From Caldicellulosiruptor bescii DSM 6725 (GTDB taxonomy: Bacteria; Bacillota; Thermoanaerobacteria; Caldicellulosiruptorales; Caldicellulosiruptoraceae): a stretch of DNA of 64,000 nt. Shown here in pieces: positions 1-11,199 of the stretch (position 1 is its first letter; every line of letters starts with the position of its first letter). The notes below the pieces were generated by a model. The model saw only the letters and a program-made list of their open reading frames with translations, was not told where the DNA came from and did no database searches. Made by a program: the position numbers and the translations under genes. The stretch lies in NCBI RefSeq assembly GCF_000022325.1, contig NC_012034.1:1506501-1570500 (forward strand), read 5' to 3'.

Positions 1-370
1 GTACCTGTTCTTCAAACGACGGTGCACTTCTGTGAATGGGCCAGTAATCTGAAGCTACTACTTCACCTTTATTGTCAATAGGCTCTCCCAATACATTAAA
101 TATCCTACCCAGCGTTCCTCTCCCCACAGGTACTTTAATAGGTCCACCTGTATCTATTGCCTTCACACCTCTTCTAAGTCCGTCTGTTGAACCCAAAGCC
201 ACACATCGAACAGTGTCATTCCCGAGATGCTGAGCAACTTCAGCAACAAGTTTTTTACCATCAAAGTGAATTTCAATAGCATTATTGATGGCTGGTAAAT
301 TTTCACTCTCAAATCGTATATCAATAACAGGTCCTATAATCTGGACGACATACCCTACATTTTGTTCCAT
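1..370 (-). CDS. atpD: F1 ATP synthase subunit beta (N-terminal part, runs off the left edge)
   Basis: This is the first 123 codons of the catalytic beta subunit of F1; the rest lies beyond position 1. The ATG at 370 opens a frame beginning MEQNVGYVVQIIGPVIDIRF, the usual beta-barrel domain start, and continues through a typical DGLRRG region and a VPVGRGTLGRIFNVLGEPID segment. The Walker A motif and catalytic residues are outside the window. It lies 45 bp downstream of atpG, matching the conserved atpA-G-D order. Identification is firm; the start is clear because no other in-frame start gives this N-terminus. Confidence 0.95.
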   Translation of the reverse strand, partial: MEQNVGYVVQIIGPVIDIRFESENLPAINNAIEIHFDGKKLVAEVAQHLGNDTVRCVALGSTDGLRRGVKAIDTGGPIKVPVGRGTLGRIFNVLGEPIDNKGEVVASDYWPIHRSAPSFEEQV

Positions 371-415
371 TTTTGACTACACTCCCTCAAACTAAAATCA
401 AGATTGTTAAAAATA

Positions 416-1294
416 TTATTTCAAAGCTGCAGCACCACTTATAATTTCTGAAATTTCTTGGGTAATCACAGCCTGACGTTCTCTGTTGAGTTTTAAAATA
501 AGTTTTTGTATCATCTCATCAGCACTTTTTGTTGCATTGTCCATTGCTGTCATCCGTGCAGCAAGTTCACTCACATATGAGTCCATCATAGCCCCAAAGA
601 TAATTCCTTTGATGTATTCATAAATAACGATGTCAAGTACAGAAACTGGGTCTGGCTCGTAGATTATCATCTCATCGCTTTTGTCATCTTCTATACCAAA
701 TTCTGTCTTATCGAGAGGCAAAAGCTTTTTGACAGTAACTTCTTGTCTTATGGTTGAAACAAGTTTTGTGTAAATGATGTAAACTTCATGAACTTCACCG
801 GTATAATATTTTTTCACAATCTTTTGCGAAATGAGTCTTGCAAACTTTACAGAAACAGACTGTGTTTGATAATTAAAATCTTCCTCAACTTGATATCCAT
901 GACGAACTAAAAAGTTTCGACCTACTACACCGATAGGAAAAAACGTCACATCTGCTTCTTTCGCTAAATTTTCATATAAGCTGATTGTACTTCTCAGAAC
1001 GTTTGCATTATACCCACCACATAATCCTTTGTCGCCACTGATAACTATAAGTCCTATTTTCTTCTTCCCCTCTTTATACGACCCTTCAAAAAGAATGTGC
1101 GGGGTTTTTATTCCATGTAAAATCAGATCTTTCATAAACTCATTTACCTTTTCAAAATAAGGTCTTGTGCTATCGAGTCTATCTCTGAGCCTTTTCACCT
1201 TTGATGCAGAGATAAGATACATTGCCCTTGTTATCTTTTTTGTTTCATTGACACTTCTGATCCTTGATTTTATCCATCTTGTTTTGTTCGCCAT
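416..1294 (-). CDS. atpG: F1 ATP synthase subunit gamma
   Basis: This is the central rotor shaft of F1, turning inside the alpha3beta3 head to couple ion flow to ATP synthesis. The 292-residue length is normal. The N-terminal helix ([22 protein letters not shown], split over residues 11-32) and the C-terminal helix ([15 protein letters not shown] and [16 protein letters not shown]) are the paired coiled coil that defines the family. The central Rossmann-like part contains the family motif [12 protein letters not shown] near residue 86. It lies 13 bp downstream of atpA and is co-transcribed with it. Confidence 0.97.
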
Positions 1295-1307
1295 CTTGTA
1301 ATCTCAC

Positions 1308-3388
<2,081 letters not shown>

Positions 3389-3390
3389 TT

Positions 3391-3882
3391 TTAAGCAACC
3401 CCTGCCTCATCAAATATGTTCTCAACCATCTTCTTATTTTCCTCTGTATTTAAATTTTTCTCAATAACTCTCGATGCAGCAAGAAGTGCAATTGAAACAA
3501 ACTGGTTTTTAAGTTCGTTTATTTGCTTCTTCTTTTCAATCTCAAATTGTCTGAGCGCATCTTCAATAATTCTGTTAGCTTCAAGTTTTGCATTTTCAAT
3601 AATTTCGGCTGCTTGTTTTTGTGCCTCTAAGGTTGCACTTTCAACAATTTCATTTGCCTTTGCATGTGCCATAGCAAGTATATTTTCATATTCTTCTTTT
3701 AGCTTTATTGCTTCTTCTTTTGACTTTGCTGCAAAATCAAGTTGATCTTGAATCATCTGGGATCTTTTTTCCATAAATTGCGTAACTCTTTGGAAGAAAA
3801 ACTTTTTGTATATGAGGTAAAGTATCAAAAAGTTTATAATTGCCCAAAAGAATATATTTTCAAATACCCTGAGCTCAAACAT
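3391..3882 (-). CDS. atpF: ATP synthase Fo subunit b
   Basis: Peripheral-stalk subunit: one N-terminal membrane helix ([20 protein letters not shown], residues about 8-27) followed by a long charged coiled coil. The frame stays open upstream to 3975, but the extra 31 residues do not resemble the family. The ATG at 3882 ([12 protein letters not shown]) is preceded by AAGGAG at a somewhat long distance and gives the usual 163-residue protein. It lies 109 bp downstream of atpE, a rather long gap for this operon. Confidence 0.94.
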   Translation of the reverse strand: MFELRVFENIFFWAIINFLILYLIYKKFFFQRVTQFMEKRSQMIQDQLDFAAKSKEEAIKLKEEYENILAMAHAKANEIVESATLEAQKQAAEIIENAKLEANRIIEDALRQFEIEKKKQINELKNQFVSIALLAASRVIEKNLNTEENKKMVENIFDEAGVA

Positions 3883-3991
3883 TTTATTATACCATCTCCT
3901 TTTTAGTCTGCGATTATTAGGAATGTTTGCCTTTTTAGTAATATTCAGGCATGTAAAAGAGATGACGCTCCCCAAAAAGTATGGAGAGCGC

Positions 3992-4204
<213 letters not shown>

Positions 4205-4230
4205 TTAAAACACCTCCAAAAATTATTAGA

Positions 4231-4911
4231 TTATTCTTCTAAGGCTTCGTAAAGGTAAATTAAAGATAGAAATGTAAAAATTATTGCCTGAAGAACTCCG
4301 TCAAATATATCAAAATATATACTTGCTACTGCTGGAATACCAACAGGAGGTATGTGGGACTTTATAAGGCCATGGTAAATGAGCTCCATGATGGTAGTCC
4401 CAGCAAGAATATTTCCGAATAATCGAGCAGATAAAGAAAGAGTCCTTGTGAAATAATCCAAAAATTTAAATGGGAAAATAATAATGATGGGTCTAAAGTG
4501 ACTTAAAAACCACTTTATTGGATTTTTAAGTATTATCGTAGAGATTATTAATACTAAAATAGACATCACACCAAAACTTGCAGTAACGTTCAAGTTACTT
4601 GTTGGTGGCTGAAAACCGAAAAGCCCCACCAGATTCAGGCTTAGCAAGAACAAAAACAGAGTCCCTAAATATGGGGAAAAAATACGCCAATAATGACCCA
4701 AAAAGTTTTTTGTTATCTTATTCATAGAATCAACAATAAATTCAGCGATCATTTGCTTTCTCGTAGGAACAAGTTTCATATTAGATGTTAGGTAAAAAGC
4801 AAGAGCAATCAAAAATAACATCACAACCCACATTTCTACAACAGCAACTCTCACAGGTATACCTTTCCCAATAGGGATGGTAAATAAAATCTTCAATACA
4901 CTTTCGCCCAT
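4231..4911 (-). CDS. atpB: ATP synthase Fo subunit a
   Basis: Multi-pass membrane subunit forming the two ion half-channels against the c-ring. The essential arginine lies in the helix LSLSARLFGNILAGTTIMELI. Five to six membrane helices are visible. A GTG at 4923 would add four residues and overlap atpI by 4 bp. The ATG at 4911 (MGESVLKILFTIPIG) is better spaced (about 9 bases) from AGGAAGTG and is preferred; either start is possible. Confidence 0.95.
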   Translation of the reverse strand: MGESVLKILFTIPIGKGIPVRVAVVEMWVVMLFLIALAFYLTSNMKLVPTRKQMIAEFIVDSMNKITKNFLGHYWRIFSPYLGTLFLFLLSLNLVGLFGFQPPTSNLNVTASFGVMSILVLIISTIILKNPIKWFLSHFRPIIIIFPFKFLDYFTRTLSLSARLFGNILAGTTIMELIYHGLIKSHIPPVGIPAVASIYFDIFDGVLQAIIFTFLSLIYLYEALEE

Positions 4912-4919
4912 CTTTCGCT

Positions 4920-5294
4920 TCACTTCCTTGAGAGCTTTTTTGAGTAAACATAGGCAATAGAAAATGAAAGTAGCAAGGCTATAGGATAGCTTATTAGAAG
5001 AACCACAATGTATATGGTTTTTGTGATATTGTAAACGGATATAAAAGAGACCAAAAAAATTAACAGAATAACAATTAAATAGTGACTTATAAAGTAGATT
5101 ATACTAAATTGTTTTGAAAGAATTCCTTCGACCACTTTAGCCAAAGTATACATTGTACAAATAAACAAAAAACTTATTGCTACTGAAATTAACAAAACAT
5201 CTGCTCTCTTTGAATATATATATAAGCTCAAACACAAGCACAAATAGATAAGTGAAACTAACTTTAAAGTCAAGCTTACCACATAAAGCCTCAT
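4920..5294 (-). CDS. atpI: ATP synthase protein I-like membrane protein
   Basis: A 124-residue, very hydrophobic protein with four predicted membrane helices, encoded immediately before atpB at the head of the atp operon. Position and size fit AtpI/UncI, proposed to help c-ring assembly or Mg2+/Ca2+ supply. No distinctive motif is visible, so the call rests on context. Its start at 5294 lies about 38 bp downstream of a good promoter. Confidence 0.65.
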   Translation of the reverse strand: MRLYVVSLTLKLVSLIYLCLCLSLYIYSKRADVLLISVAISFLFICTMYTLAKVVEGILSKQFSIIYFISHYLIVILLIFLVSFISVYNITKTIYIVVLLISYPIALLLSFSIAYVYSKKLSRK

Positions 5295-5331
5295 TTTACT
5301 TCTCTACTTTCCGAAGAGAAAACTTATAAAT

Positions 5332-5360
5332 ATGTTACACCCTTCTGTGAGAAATTTCAA
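5332..5360 (-). promoter_or_regulatory. Promoter of the atp operon
   Basis: On the minus strand TTGAAA (5360-5355), a 17-bp spacer and TAACAT (5337-5332) form a sigma-A type promoter, about 38 bp before atpI. No other good candidate is seen between guaA and atpI. Confidence 0.65.
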
Positions 5361-5381
5361 GCCTATCAAAAAAATTTTTTG

Positions 5382-6917
5382 TTATTCCCATTCAATTGTA
5401 GCAGGAGGTTTTGAAGTGATGTCATACACCACCCTGTTGACCTTTTTCACACTGTTTACAATCTCATTTGAAACTCTCTCTAAAATCTCATAAGGTATTT
5501 TAGCCCAGTCAGCGGTCATTCCATCAATACTTGTAACAGCTCTTAGAGCAACTGTGTAATCATATGTTCTCTCATCACCCATTACACCAACACTTTTCAT
5601 ATTAGTTAAAACTGCAAAGTACTGCCATATTTCATTGTCAAGGCCGCTCTGTTCAATCTCTTTTCTAAAGATCCAATCAACCTCGCGCAGTATGTCCAAT
5701 TTTTCCTCTGTAACCTCTCCAATTATTCTTATTGCAAGACCAGGTCCAGGAAAAGGCTGCCTTTTGACAATCTTTTCAGGTATTCCTAATTCTATTCCTA
5801 CCCTTCTCACTTCGTCTTTAAACAAATCTCTGAGAGGTTCAATTATTTGTTTGAATTTTATTTTTTCAGGAAGACCACCAACATTGTGGTGGCTTTTTAT
5901 AGTTGCAGCCTTGCCAACCCCGCTTTCAACCACGTCAGGATAAATAGTACCCTGCACCAAAAACTTTATATCTCCAAGCTTTTCTGCTTCTTCTTCAAAT
6001 ACTCTGATAAATTCCCTTCCAATTATCTTTCGTTTTTCTTCTGGATCAGTAACACCTTTTAAAGCCTCCAAAAACCTGTCTTTTGCATCAACCTTGATTA
6101 CATTCATGTCAAATTTATCTTTAAAAACACTCACAACTTCTTCAGCTTCGCCCTTTCTCAAAAGACCATGGTCAACAAATATGCAATAAAGATTTTTCCC
6201 TATAGCTTTGTGAACAAGGACTGCTGCAACAGAAGAATCAACACCACCTGAAAGGGCACATACCACTTTTTGGTTGCCTACAATATCTTTTATCTCATTT
6301 ACCTTTTCCTCAATAAATGATGAGGTTTTCCAATCACCATGGCAATTACAAATGTTAAATAAAAAGTTTTCTATAATTTTCTGACCATATTCGGTATGGA
6401 CAACCTCAGGATGAAACTGAACACCATATATTTTTCTGGTATCATCCCCAAATGCTGCAATAGAACAATTTTCGGTGGATGCCAAAGCTTTAAACCCCTC
6501 TGGAAGTTTTTCTACAAAATCTGTGTGGCTCATCCAACACACAGAATGTTCAGGTATTCCGCTGAAAAGAGGAGAAGAAATATCGTATTTTATATGCGTC
6601 TTTCCATACTCTCTAAATAGCGCCCTTGACACTTTTCCTCCCATAATATGAGCAATTAACTGGTTTCCATAACATATCCCAAGTATTGGAATACCCTTTT
6701 CGAACAGTTCTTTGTCAATCATAGGAGCGTTTGGCTCGTATACACTTGATGGTCCACCTGTAAATATAATTCCTTTTGGATTTTTACTAATTATCTTTTC
6801 AAGAGGTGTGTCGTATGGCCAAATTTCACAGTATACTCCGCATTCTCTTACTCTTCTTGCAATAAGCTGGTTATATTGACCACCAAAGTCCAGAACTATT
6901 ACAATCTCATGTTGCAA
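5382..6917 (-). CDS. guaA: GMP synthase (glutamine-hydrolysing)
   Basis: Converts XMP to GMP using glutamine and ATP, the last step of GMP synthesis. The N-terminal class I amidotransferase domain has nucleophile Cys82 in GICYGNQ and the HPE of its triad in [10 protein letters not shown]. The ATP pyrophosphatase domain has the PP-loop SGGVDSS near residue 225. The C-terminal dimerisation domain ends in the family signature KPPATIEWE. Full length at 511 residues. The upstream permease stops 28 bp before the start, so co-transcription is possible. Confidence 0.98.
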
Positions 6918-6945
6918 CCTTTCTCATCCTTTCTTCATAAAGTTA

Positions 6946-7908
6946 TTAAATATGATAGTATAGAAACACCAGTAAAGGGATTGTTATGAGTGAAAAAATA
7001 GTTGTTATGAATATAGTCCGGGTAGCATAGTGGCTATCGCCGTCATATCTGTAAGAAAGCACAGAACTTATTATAGCTGTTGGCATTCCTGTCTGAAGTA
7101 CAATTATGAGTCTTGTAAAATTGTCTATTGGTAAATAATTTGTAAGGTACATAATACCAAGTGGCAATAAGATCATCTTAAACAGTATTATTACGTAGGC
7201 AGAAAAAGTTTTTAATGTTTCTTTTAACGATACTTCTGCCAGCAAACATCCAATGAAAAACATTGAAAGATAAATTGTGGTTTTCCCAAAAGGATTTAAT
7301 GCGTCATAAATTGTCAGAAACACTTTGTCATATAAACTTTTTATGTTATATGGCAATATCCCCTTTATGAGATAAATGATAAATGCAACAAAGACAGCAA
7401 TAGAATTTGCATTAACAAACCCAAATTTAGTTTTCTCACTATTGTGCCGGCTTATTATTGAAAGTCCTAATGACCATGCCAAAAAATCATGCATTATATT
7501 GTAACTTGCTGCAAAGAAAACCCCTTTTTCACCAAAGATTGAATACAATAAGGGGAAAGACAGAAATCCTGTGTTGCCAAAAGCTGAACAAAAAATATGA
7601 GTGTAAAAAGTTTTTCCTTTGAATTTAAATAAAGACCCTGTTATGTAACCAAGCAGAAGCAAAATCATAATTCCAATAAACGCTGAAAGTATTAAAATAA
7701 ATACATTTTTTACTACTTGAGAGGAATAAGGTTTGCTACTTATTGTTGTAAAAAGCAAAATAGGTGCTGTCACTTTTACAATAAGTTCACTTACAGAGTC
7801 TTTTACTGTATTTGAAATCAAATTTAGCTTTGTTCCCATAAATCCTATAAATACAATAGCGAAAAGAAACAGAAAATTTTTTAAGAGAATCAGAACTTCA
7901 TCATTCAT
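6946..7908 (-). CDS. AEC-family permease (auxin efflux carrier superfamily)
   Basis: An integral membrane protein of about 320 residues with roughly ten membrane helices in two halves, the architecture of the AEC/BASS-like transporters. Motifs such as APILLFTTISS in the first half and LQTGMPTAIISSVLSYRY in the second half fit the family. Substrate cannot be told; bacterial relatives move malate, malonate or other small acids. A GTG at 7941 would add 11 residues, but the ATG at 7908 follows GAAGGG and gives a more typical N-terminus. It lies just upstream of guaA. Confidence 0.8.
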   Translation of the reverse strand: MNDEVLILLKNFLFLFAIVFIGFMGTKLNLISNTVKDSVSELIVKVTAPILLFTTISSKPYSSQVVKNVFILILSAFIGIMILLLLGYITGSLFKFKGKTFYTHIFCSAFGNTGFLSFPLLYSIFGEKGVFFAASYNIMHDFLAWSLGLSIISRHNSEKTKFGFVNANSIAVFVAFIIYLIKGILPYNIKSLYDKVFLTIYDALNPFGKTTIYLSMFFIGCLLAEVSLKETLKTFSAYVIILFKMILLPLGIMYLTNYLPIDNFTRLIIVLQTGMPTAIISSVLSYRYDGDSHYATRTIFITTIFSLITIPLLVFLYYHI

Positions 7909-7968
7909 TGCTGTCAAAACCCTTCTAAATAAAAAGTGCACTTCAAATGTTCAAGCTCTATTATATAA

Positions 7969-7995
7969 AAAAAGAGTGCCTTTTTACAAGGCACT
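7969..7995 (-). terminator. Terminator of the 7996-8613 gene
   Basis: An 8-bp stem (AAGGCACT pairing across 7975-7982 and 7988-7995) with a 5-base loop is followed on the minus strand by a T-rich run. It begins directly after the stop codon at 7996. Confidence 0.8.
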
Positions 7996-8613
7996 TTATT
8001 CTGTTATCTCTATTTCTTCAACTTCTTGTGAGGTGTTCGCAAGTGAGTTGAGTTTTTCTTTCATCTTGTTCATCACTTCTTTCGCAACATCAGCAGAATA
8101 CTTTTCCATTGCAAAAACAGGCGTTGTTGTAGGAGTTGATGCCTTTACTACCCTAATTATTTTTAGTTGTGGTTTGTCTTGAGTGGTAGGACGAACCTTT
8201 GAACCCATCAAAATGTAATCAGCATATCCCTGTTTAAATACTCCAATTACCACTTCTTCATATGGCTGCGATAGGAACTTTGAAGACTCAGATGCTTTGA
8301 TCTGCATGGGAATAATCTGGGTCTTTCCATCTTTGCCTGTGGTGTATAGCTGATCCAAATTTGAAAACACTACATTTGCACCTTCAACAGGAATACCAGT
8401 TTTACTGTCAACAACCATAACCTGCAAATAACCTTTCAACCCCTCAGTTTTTGAAACTTGCTCAGATGCTGGCACAGAAGAATTTTTTTTGACTTCTGTA
8501 GAGGCTAATTTCGAACTTTCCAGGCTTTTGTTGGATATTATTCCTACTAATGCAATAACAAATATAGCTAAAATTGTAACAGCTAAAAACCTGTTTGAAA
8601 CCTTGCTGAGCAT
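7996..8613 (-). CDS. Membrane-anchored protein with one carboxypeptidase-regulatory-like domain, function unknown
   Basis: A 205-residue protein I do not recognise by name. Residues about 10-28 form one membrane anchor, followed by a Ser/Lys/Glu-rich linker. Residues about 60-150 resemble a CarboxypepD_reg or CNA-B-type beta-sandwich (LQVMVVDSKTGIPVEGANVVF, then a TTGKDGKT turn). The tail is helical and acidic. The topology suggests a domain displayed outside the membrane. It is monocistronic: its own terminator follows and a divergent gene lies upstream. Confidence 0.6.
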   Translation of the reverse strand: MLSKVSNRFLAVTILAIFVIALVGIISNKSLESSKLASTEVKKNSSVPASEQVSKTEGLKGYLQVMVVDSKTGIPVEGANVVFSNLDQLYTTGKDGKTQIIPMQIKASESSKFLSQPYEEVVIGVFKQGYADYILMGSKVRPTTQDKPQLKIIRVVKASTPTTTPVFAMEKYSADVAKEVMNKMKEKLNSLANTSQEVEEIEITE

Positions 8614-8684
8614 ATTTTATTATCTCCTTTGCCAAATAATTTTTCTACTAAAATATATTATTCAAGTGCATTTTCTATCACTAC

Positions 8685-8714
8685 TTGTTTACTGAAAAAA
8701 TATTAGGGTATAAA
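8685..8714 (+). promoter_or_regulatory. Candidate promoter of the flavodiiron gene
   Basis: TTGTTT (8685-8690), an 18-bp spacer and TATAAA (8709-8714) lie about 50 bp before the start at 8763, which has the strong ribosome-binding site GGAGGG. No clear PerR or Rex operator was seen. Confidence 0.45.
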
Positions 8715-8762
8715 TAATTTTGAATATTAATAAATCATCCTTAGAAAGCGGAGGGAAAAAAA

Positions 8763-9965
8763 ATGCACACCAAACTAAGAGATGGAGTTTACTCAGTCGG
8801 TGTACAAGATCCAAGCTTGAGGATATTTGATATTGTAATGTACACTAAATATGGGACTACCTATAATTCTTATTTGGTTATTGGAAGTGAAAAAATAGCT
8901 TTGATTGAAAATGTTAAATATAAGTTTTTTAATCAATTTTTAGACAATATAAAAGAGGTTATCTCACCAGAAAAAATAGACTATTTGATAATAAACCATA
9001 CAGAACCTGACCACTCAGGGTCAATTGAGAAACTTTTAGAGATAAACCCCAATATAAAAGTGTTTGGAAGCAGCACCGCAATTAAATTTTTAAAAAAGAT
9101 TGCAAATAAAGATTTTCAAGCTCAAATTATCAATCATAATGACGTGGTTTCACTTGGAAATAAAACTTTAAAATTTATTTCTGCTCCTTTTTTGCACTGG
9201 CCTGATTCCATTTATACGTATTTGGTTGAAGACAAAATTCTTTTTACCTGTGACTCTTTTGGCTGCCATTTTAGTCCTGAAAACCTTGATATAAACTGGG
9301 TTATGCAAAACCAAAAAGAAGGTTTTATGGATGCCTACAAGTATTACTACGACGTTATTATGTCACCGTTTAAAAGTTATGTCCTGCAAGCAATAGATAA
9401 GATAAAAGATTTAGAAATTGATATAATTGCTCCAGGACATGGTCCTATATTAACAAATTATAGAGAGGAATTAATTTCGTTATATAAATCATGGTCTGAA
9501 AAGCTCTCAGAAAAGCCGTCTAAACCTTATGTTGTGATAGTATACGTATCAGCGTATGGATACACAGAAATGCTTGCAAAAAAGATTGCAGAAGGTATTG
9601 AGCAAAGTGGGGTAGATGTCTTTGTATACAACGCAATTGAACACAAACTTGAAGAAATTGTAGAGAAAATCTATTTTGCAAACGGTGTTTTGTTTGGTTC
9701 GCCAACCATAAATTCTGATGCCCTCCCACCTATATATGATATACTCACGAGATTAAATCCAATTGTTCACGGCGGAAAGGTAGCAGCTGCATTTGGTTCA
9801 TACGGATGGAGTGGTGAAGCTGTGCCAAATATTGAAAGCCGTCTTAAGCAGCTAAGATTAAAAGTAATCCAGCCCGGGTTAAAGGTGAATTTCAAGCCAA
9901 ACGAAGATGAGTTAAAAAAATCTTTTGAATTTGGTATACTATTTGCTGAAAAGATAAAAGAATAA
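8763..9965 (+). CDS. fprA: Flavodiiron protein (FprA family, O2 or NO reductase)
   Basis: Reduces O2 to water (or NO to N2O) with electrons usually passed from rubredoxin, protecting anaerobes from oxygen. The N-terminal beta-lactamase-like domain has all the diiron ligands: His79, Glu81 and Asp83 (HTEPDH), His145, Asp164 and His226 (GHG). From about residue 254 a flavodoxin domain binds FMN (VSAYGYTEMLAKKI). The 400-residue length is normal and no extra rubredoxin domain is fused. It is followed after 18 bp by a rubredoxin-reductase-like gene, and rubredoxin itself is at 21222-21380. Confidence 0.95.
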   Translation: MHTKLRDGVYSVGVQDPSLRIFDIVMYTKYGTTYNSYLVIGSEKIALIENVKYKFFNQFLDNIKEVISPEKIDYLIINHTEPDHSGSIEKLLEINPNIKVFGSSTAIKFLKKIANKDFQAQIINHNDVVSLGNKTLKFISAPFLHWPDSIYTYLVEDKILFTCDSFGCHFSPENLDINWVMQNQKEGFMDAYKYYYDVIMSPFKSYVLQAIDKIKDLEIDIIAPGHGPILTNYREELISLYKSWSEKLSEKPSKPYVVIVYVSAYGYTEMLAKKIAEGIEQSGVDVFVYNAIEHKLEEIVEKIYFANGVLFGSPTINSDALPPIYDILTRLNPIVHGGKVAAAFGSYGWSGEAVPNIESRLKQLRLKVIQPGLKVNFKPNEDELKKSFEFGILFAEKIKE

Positions 9966-9983
9966 AAAGCTGGTGCATAAGCA

Positions 9984-11165
9984 ATGGAAAAGTATGATAT
10001 TGTTGTAATTGGTGGAGGACCTGCCGGTGTAACCATTCCAGAACAGATAAGAAAAGAGAACAAGAATATGTCAGTTTGTATCTTAAGTGAAGAAAAGGTC
10101 TTGCCTTATTATAGGTTGAGACTTGGATATTATCTTCAAAATCCCATAGATGAAAAGTTCTTCTTGAAATCTTCAGAGTGGTACCAAATAAACAATATAA
10201 AATTGATGTTGAATAGTAAGGTTGAAGAATGTAATTTAAAAGAAAAATTTGTGGTTTCACGGGGTCAAAGTATAGAGTGGAACTATCTTATTATTGCTTC
10301 AGGCTCAAAATCCTACCTTCCTGAGCATCTGCAAAACAAAGAGCTGCAAAACTTTGTCTTCACATTTAGAAACTATGAAGATTTGCTTGCGCTTAAAAAA
10401 AGACTGTTACAGGCTGGCAAAGTTGTAATTGTTGGTGCTGGACTTTTGGGATTAGAACTTGCATCTGCACTTGAGGGTAAGGAAATAACAATAATTGAAC
10501 TGAGTGAAAGGATATTACCAAAGCAGTTGGACGAAGTTGCCTCTTTTCTTCTGGGAGAACATATTGTAAAAAAAGGAATTAAAATAATTTTGAATAATAA
10601 AATTGAGAACGCTGAACCTTTTCAAAGCGGTTTGAAAATAACACTTTCAAGTGGTCAGACTATTGAATGTGATATACTCATTTTTTCAGCTGGAGTTGTA
10701 CCAAATACTGAGTTTATAAAGTCCCCTGAGAATATTTTGAATAGCAAAAAGGGAATTGAAGTTAATTACAAAATGCAAACCAAGATTTCAAACGTGTATG
10801 CTTGTGGTGATGTTGCCCACATTGACGGTCAAAATCCAGGAACCTGGACGTTTGCTTTAGAAAGTGCAAAAATAGTTGCAAAGAATATTTTGGGATTTGA
10901 AACCTTCTATCAAAATATGCCACTGCCATATTTCCTAAAAGCGTTTGGACTTGAAATTGTTTCTGCAGGTGATATGCAAAATTTGCAAGATGCAAATATA
11001 CTAGAATTTTTAGACAAGAGTAAAATGATTTATAAAAAGTTTGTGGTAAAAAACGACAAGTTAACTGCCTACCTTCTCTTAAATGACACCAAAACACATT
11101 TGCAGCTTTCTAAGTTTTTAAATAGTCATGTTGACATAAAATTGTTGGAAAGCTTTTTAAAATAA
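9984..11165 (+). CDS. NAD(P)H:rubredoxin oxidoreductase-like FAD flavoprotein
   Basis: A pyridine nucleotide-disulfide oxidoreductase-fold enzyme of 393 residues. FAD binds at GGGPAG near residue 10, NAD(P)H at VGAGLLGLELASAL near residue 150, and the second FAD motif is YACGDVAH. There is no redox-active CxxxxC, as expected for NROR or nitrite reductase-type FAD proteins. Gene order (flavodiiron protein directly upstream) indicates that it supplies electrons through rubredoxin to FprA. The exact acceptor is inferred from context. Confidence 0.85.
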   Translation: MEKYDIVVIGGGPAGVTIPEQIRKENKNMSVCILSEEKVLPYYRLRLGYYLQNPIDEKFFLKSSEWYQINNIKLMLNSKVEECNLKEKFVVSRGQSIEWNYLIIASGSKSYLPEHLQNKELQNFVFTFRNYEDLLALKKRLLQAGKVVIVGAGLLGLELASALEGKEITIIELSERILPKQLDEVASFLLGEHIVKKGIKIILNNKIENAEPFQSGLKITLSSGQTIECDILIFSAGVVPNTEFIKSPENILNSKKGIEVNYKMQTKISNVYACGDVAHIDGQNPGTWTFALESAKIVAKNILGFETFYQNMPLPYFLKAFGLEIVSAGDMQNLQDANILEFLDKSKMIYKKFVVKNDKLTAYLLLNDTKTHLQLSKFLNSHVDIKLLESFLK

Positions 11166-11168
11166 AAA

Positions 11169-11199
11169 GCGGAGCTGATAAAATGCTCCGCCTATTTTT
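11169..11199 (+). terminator. Terminator after the rubredoxin-reductase-like gene
   Basis: GCGGAGC (11169-11175) pairs with GCTCCGC (11185-11191), followed by TATTTTTT. The hairpin abuts the uvrA stop codon at 11192 of the convergent operon. Confidence 0.85.
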
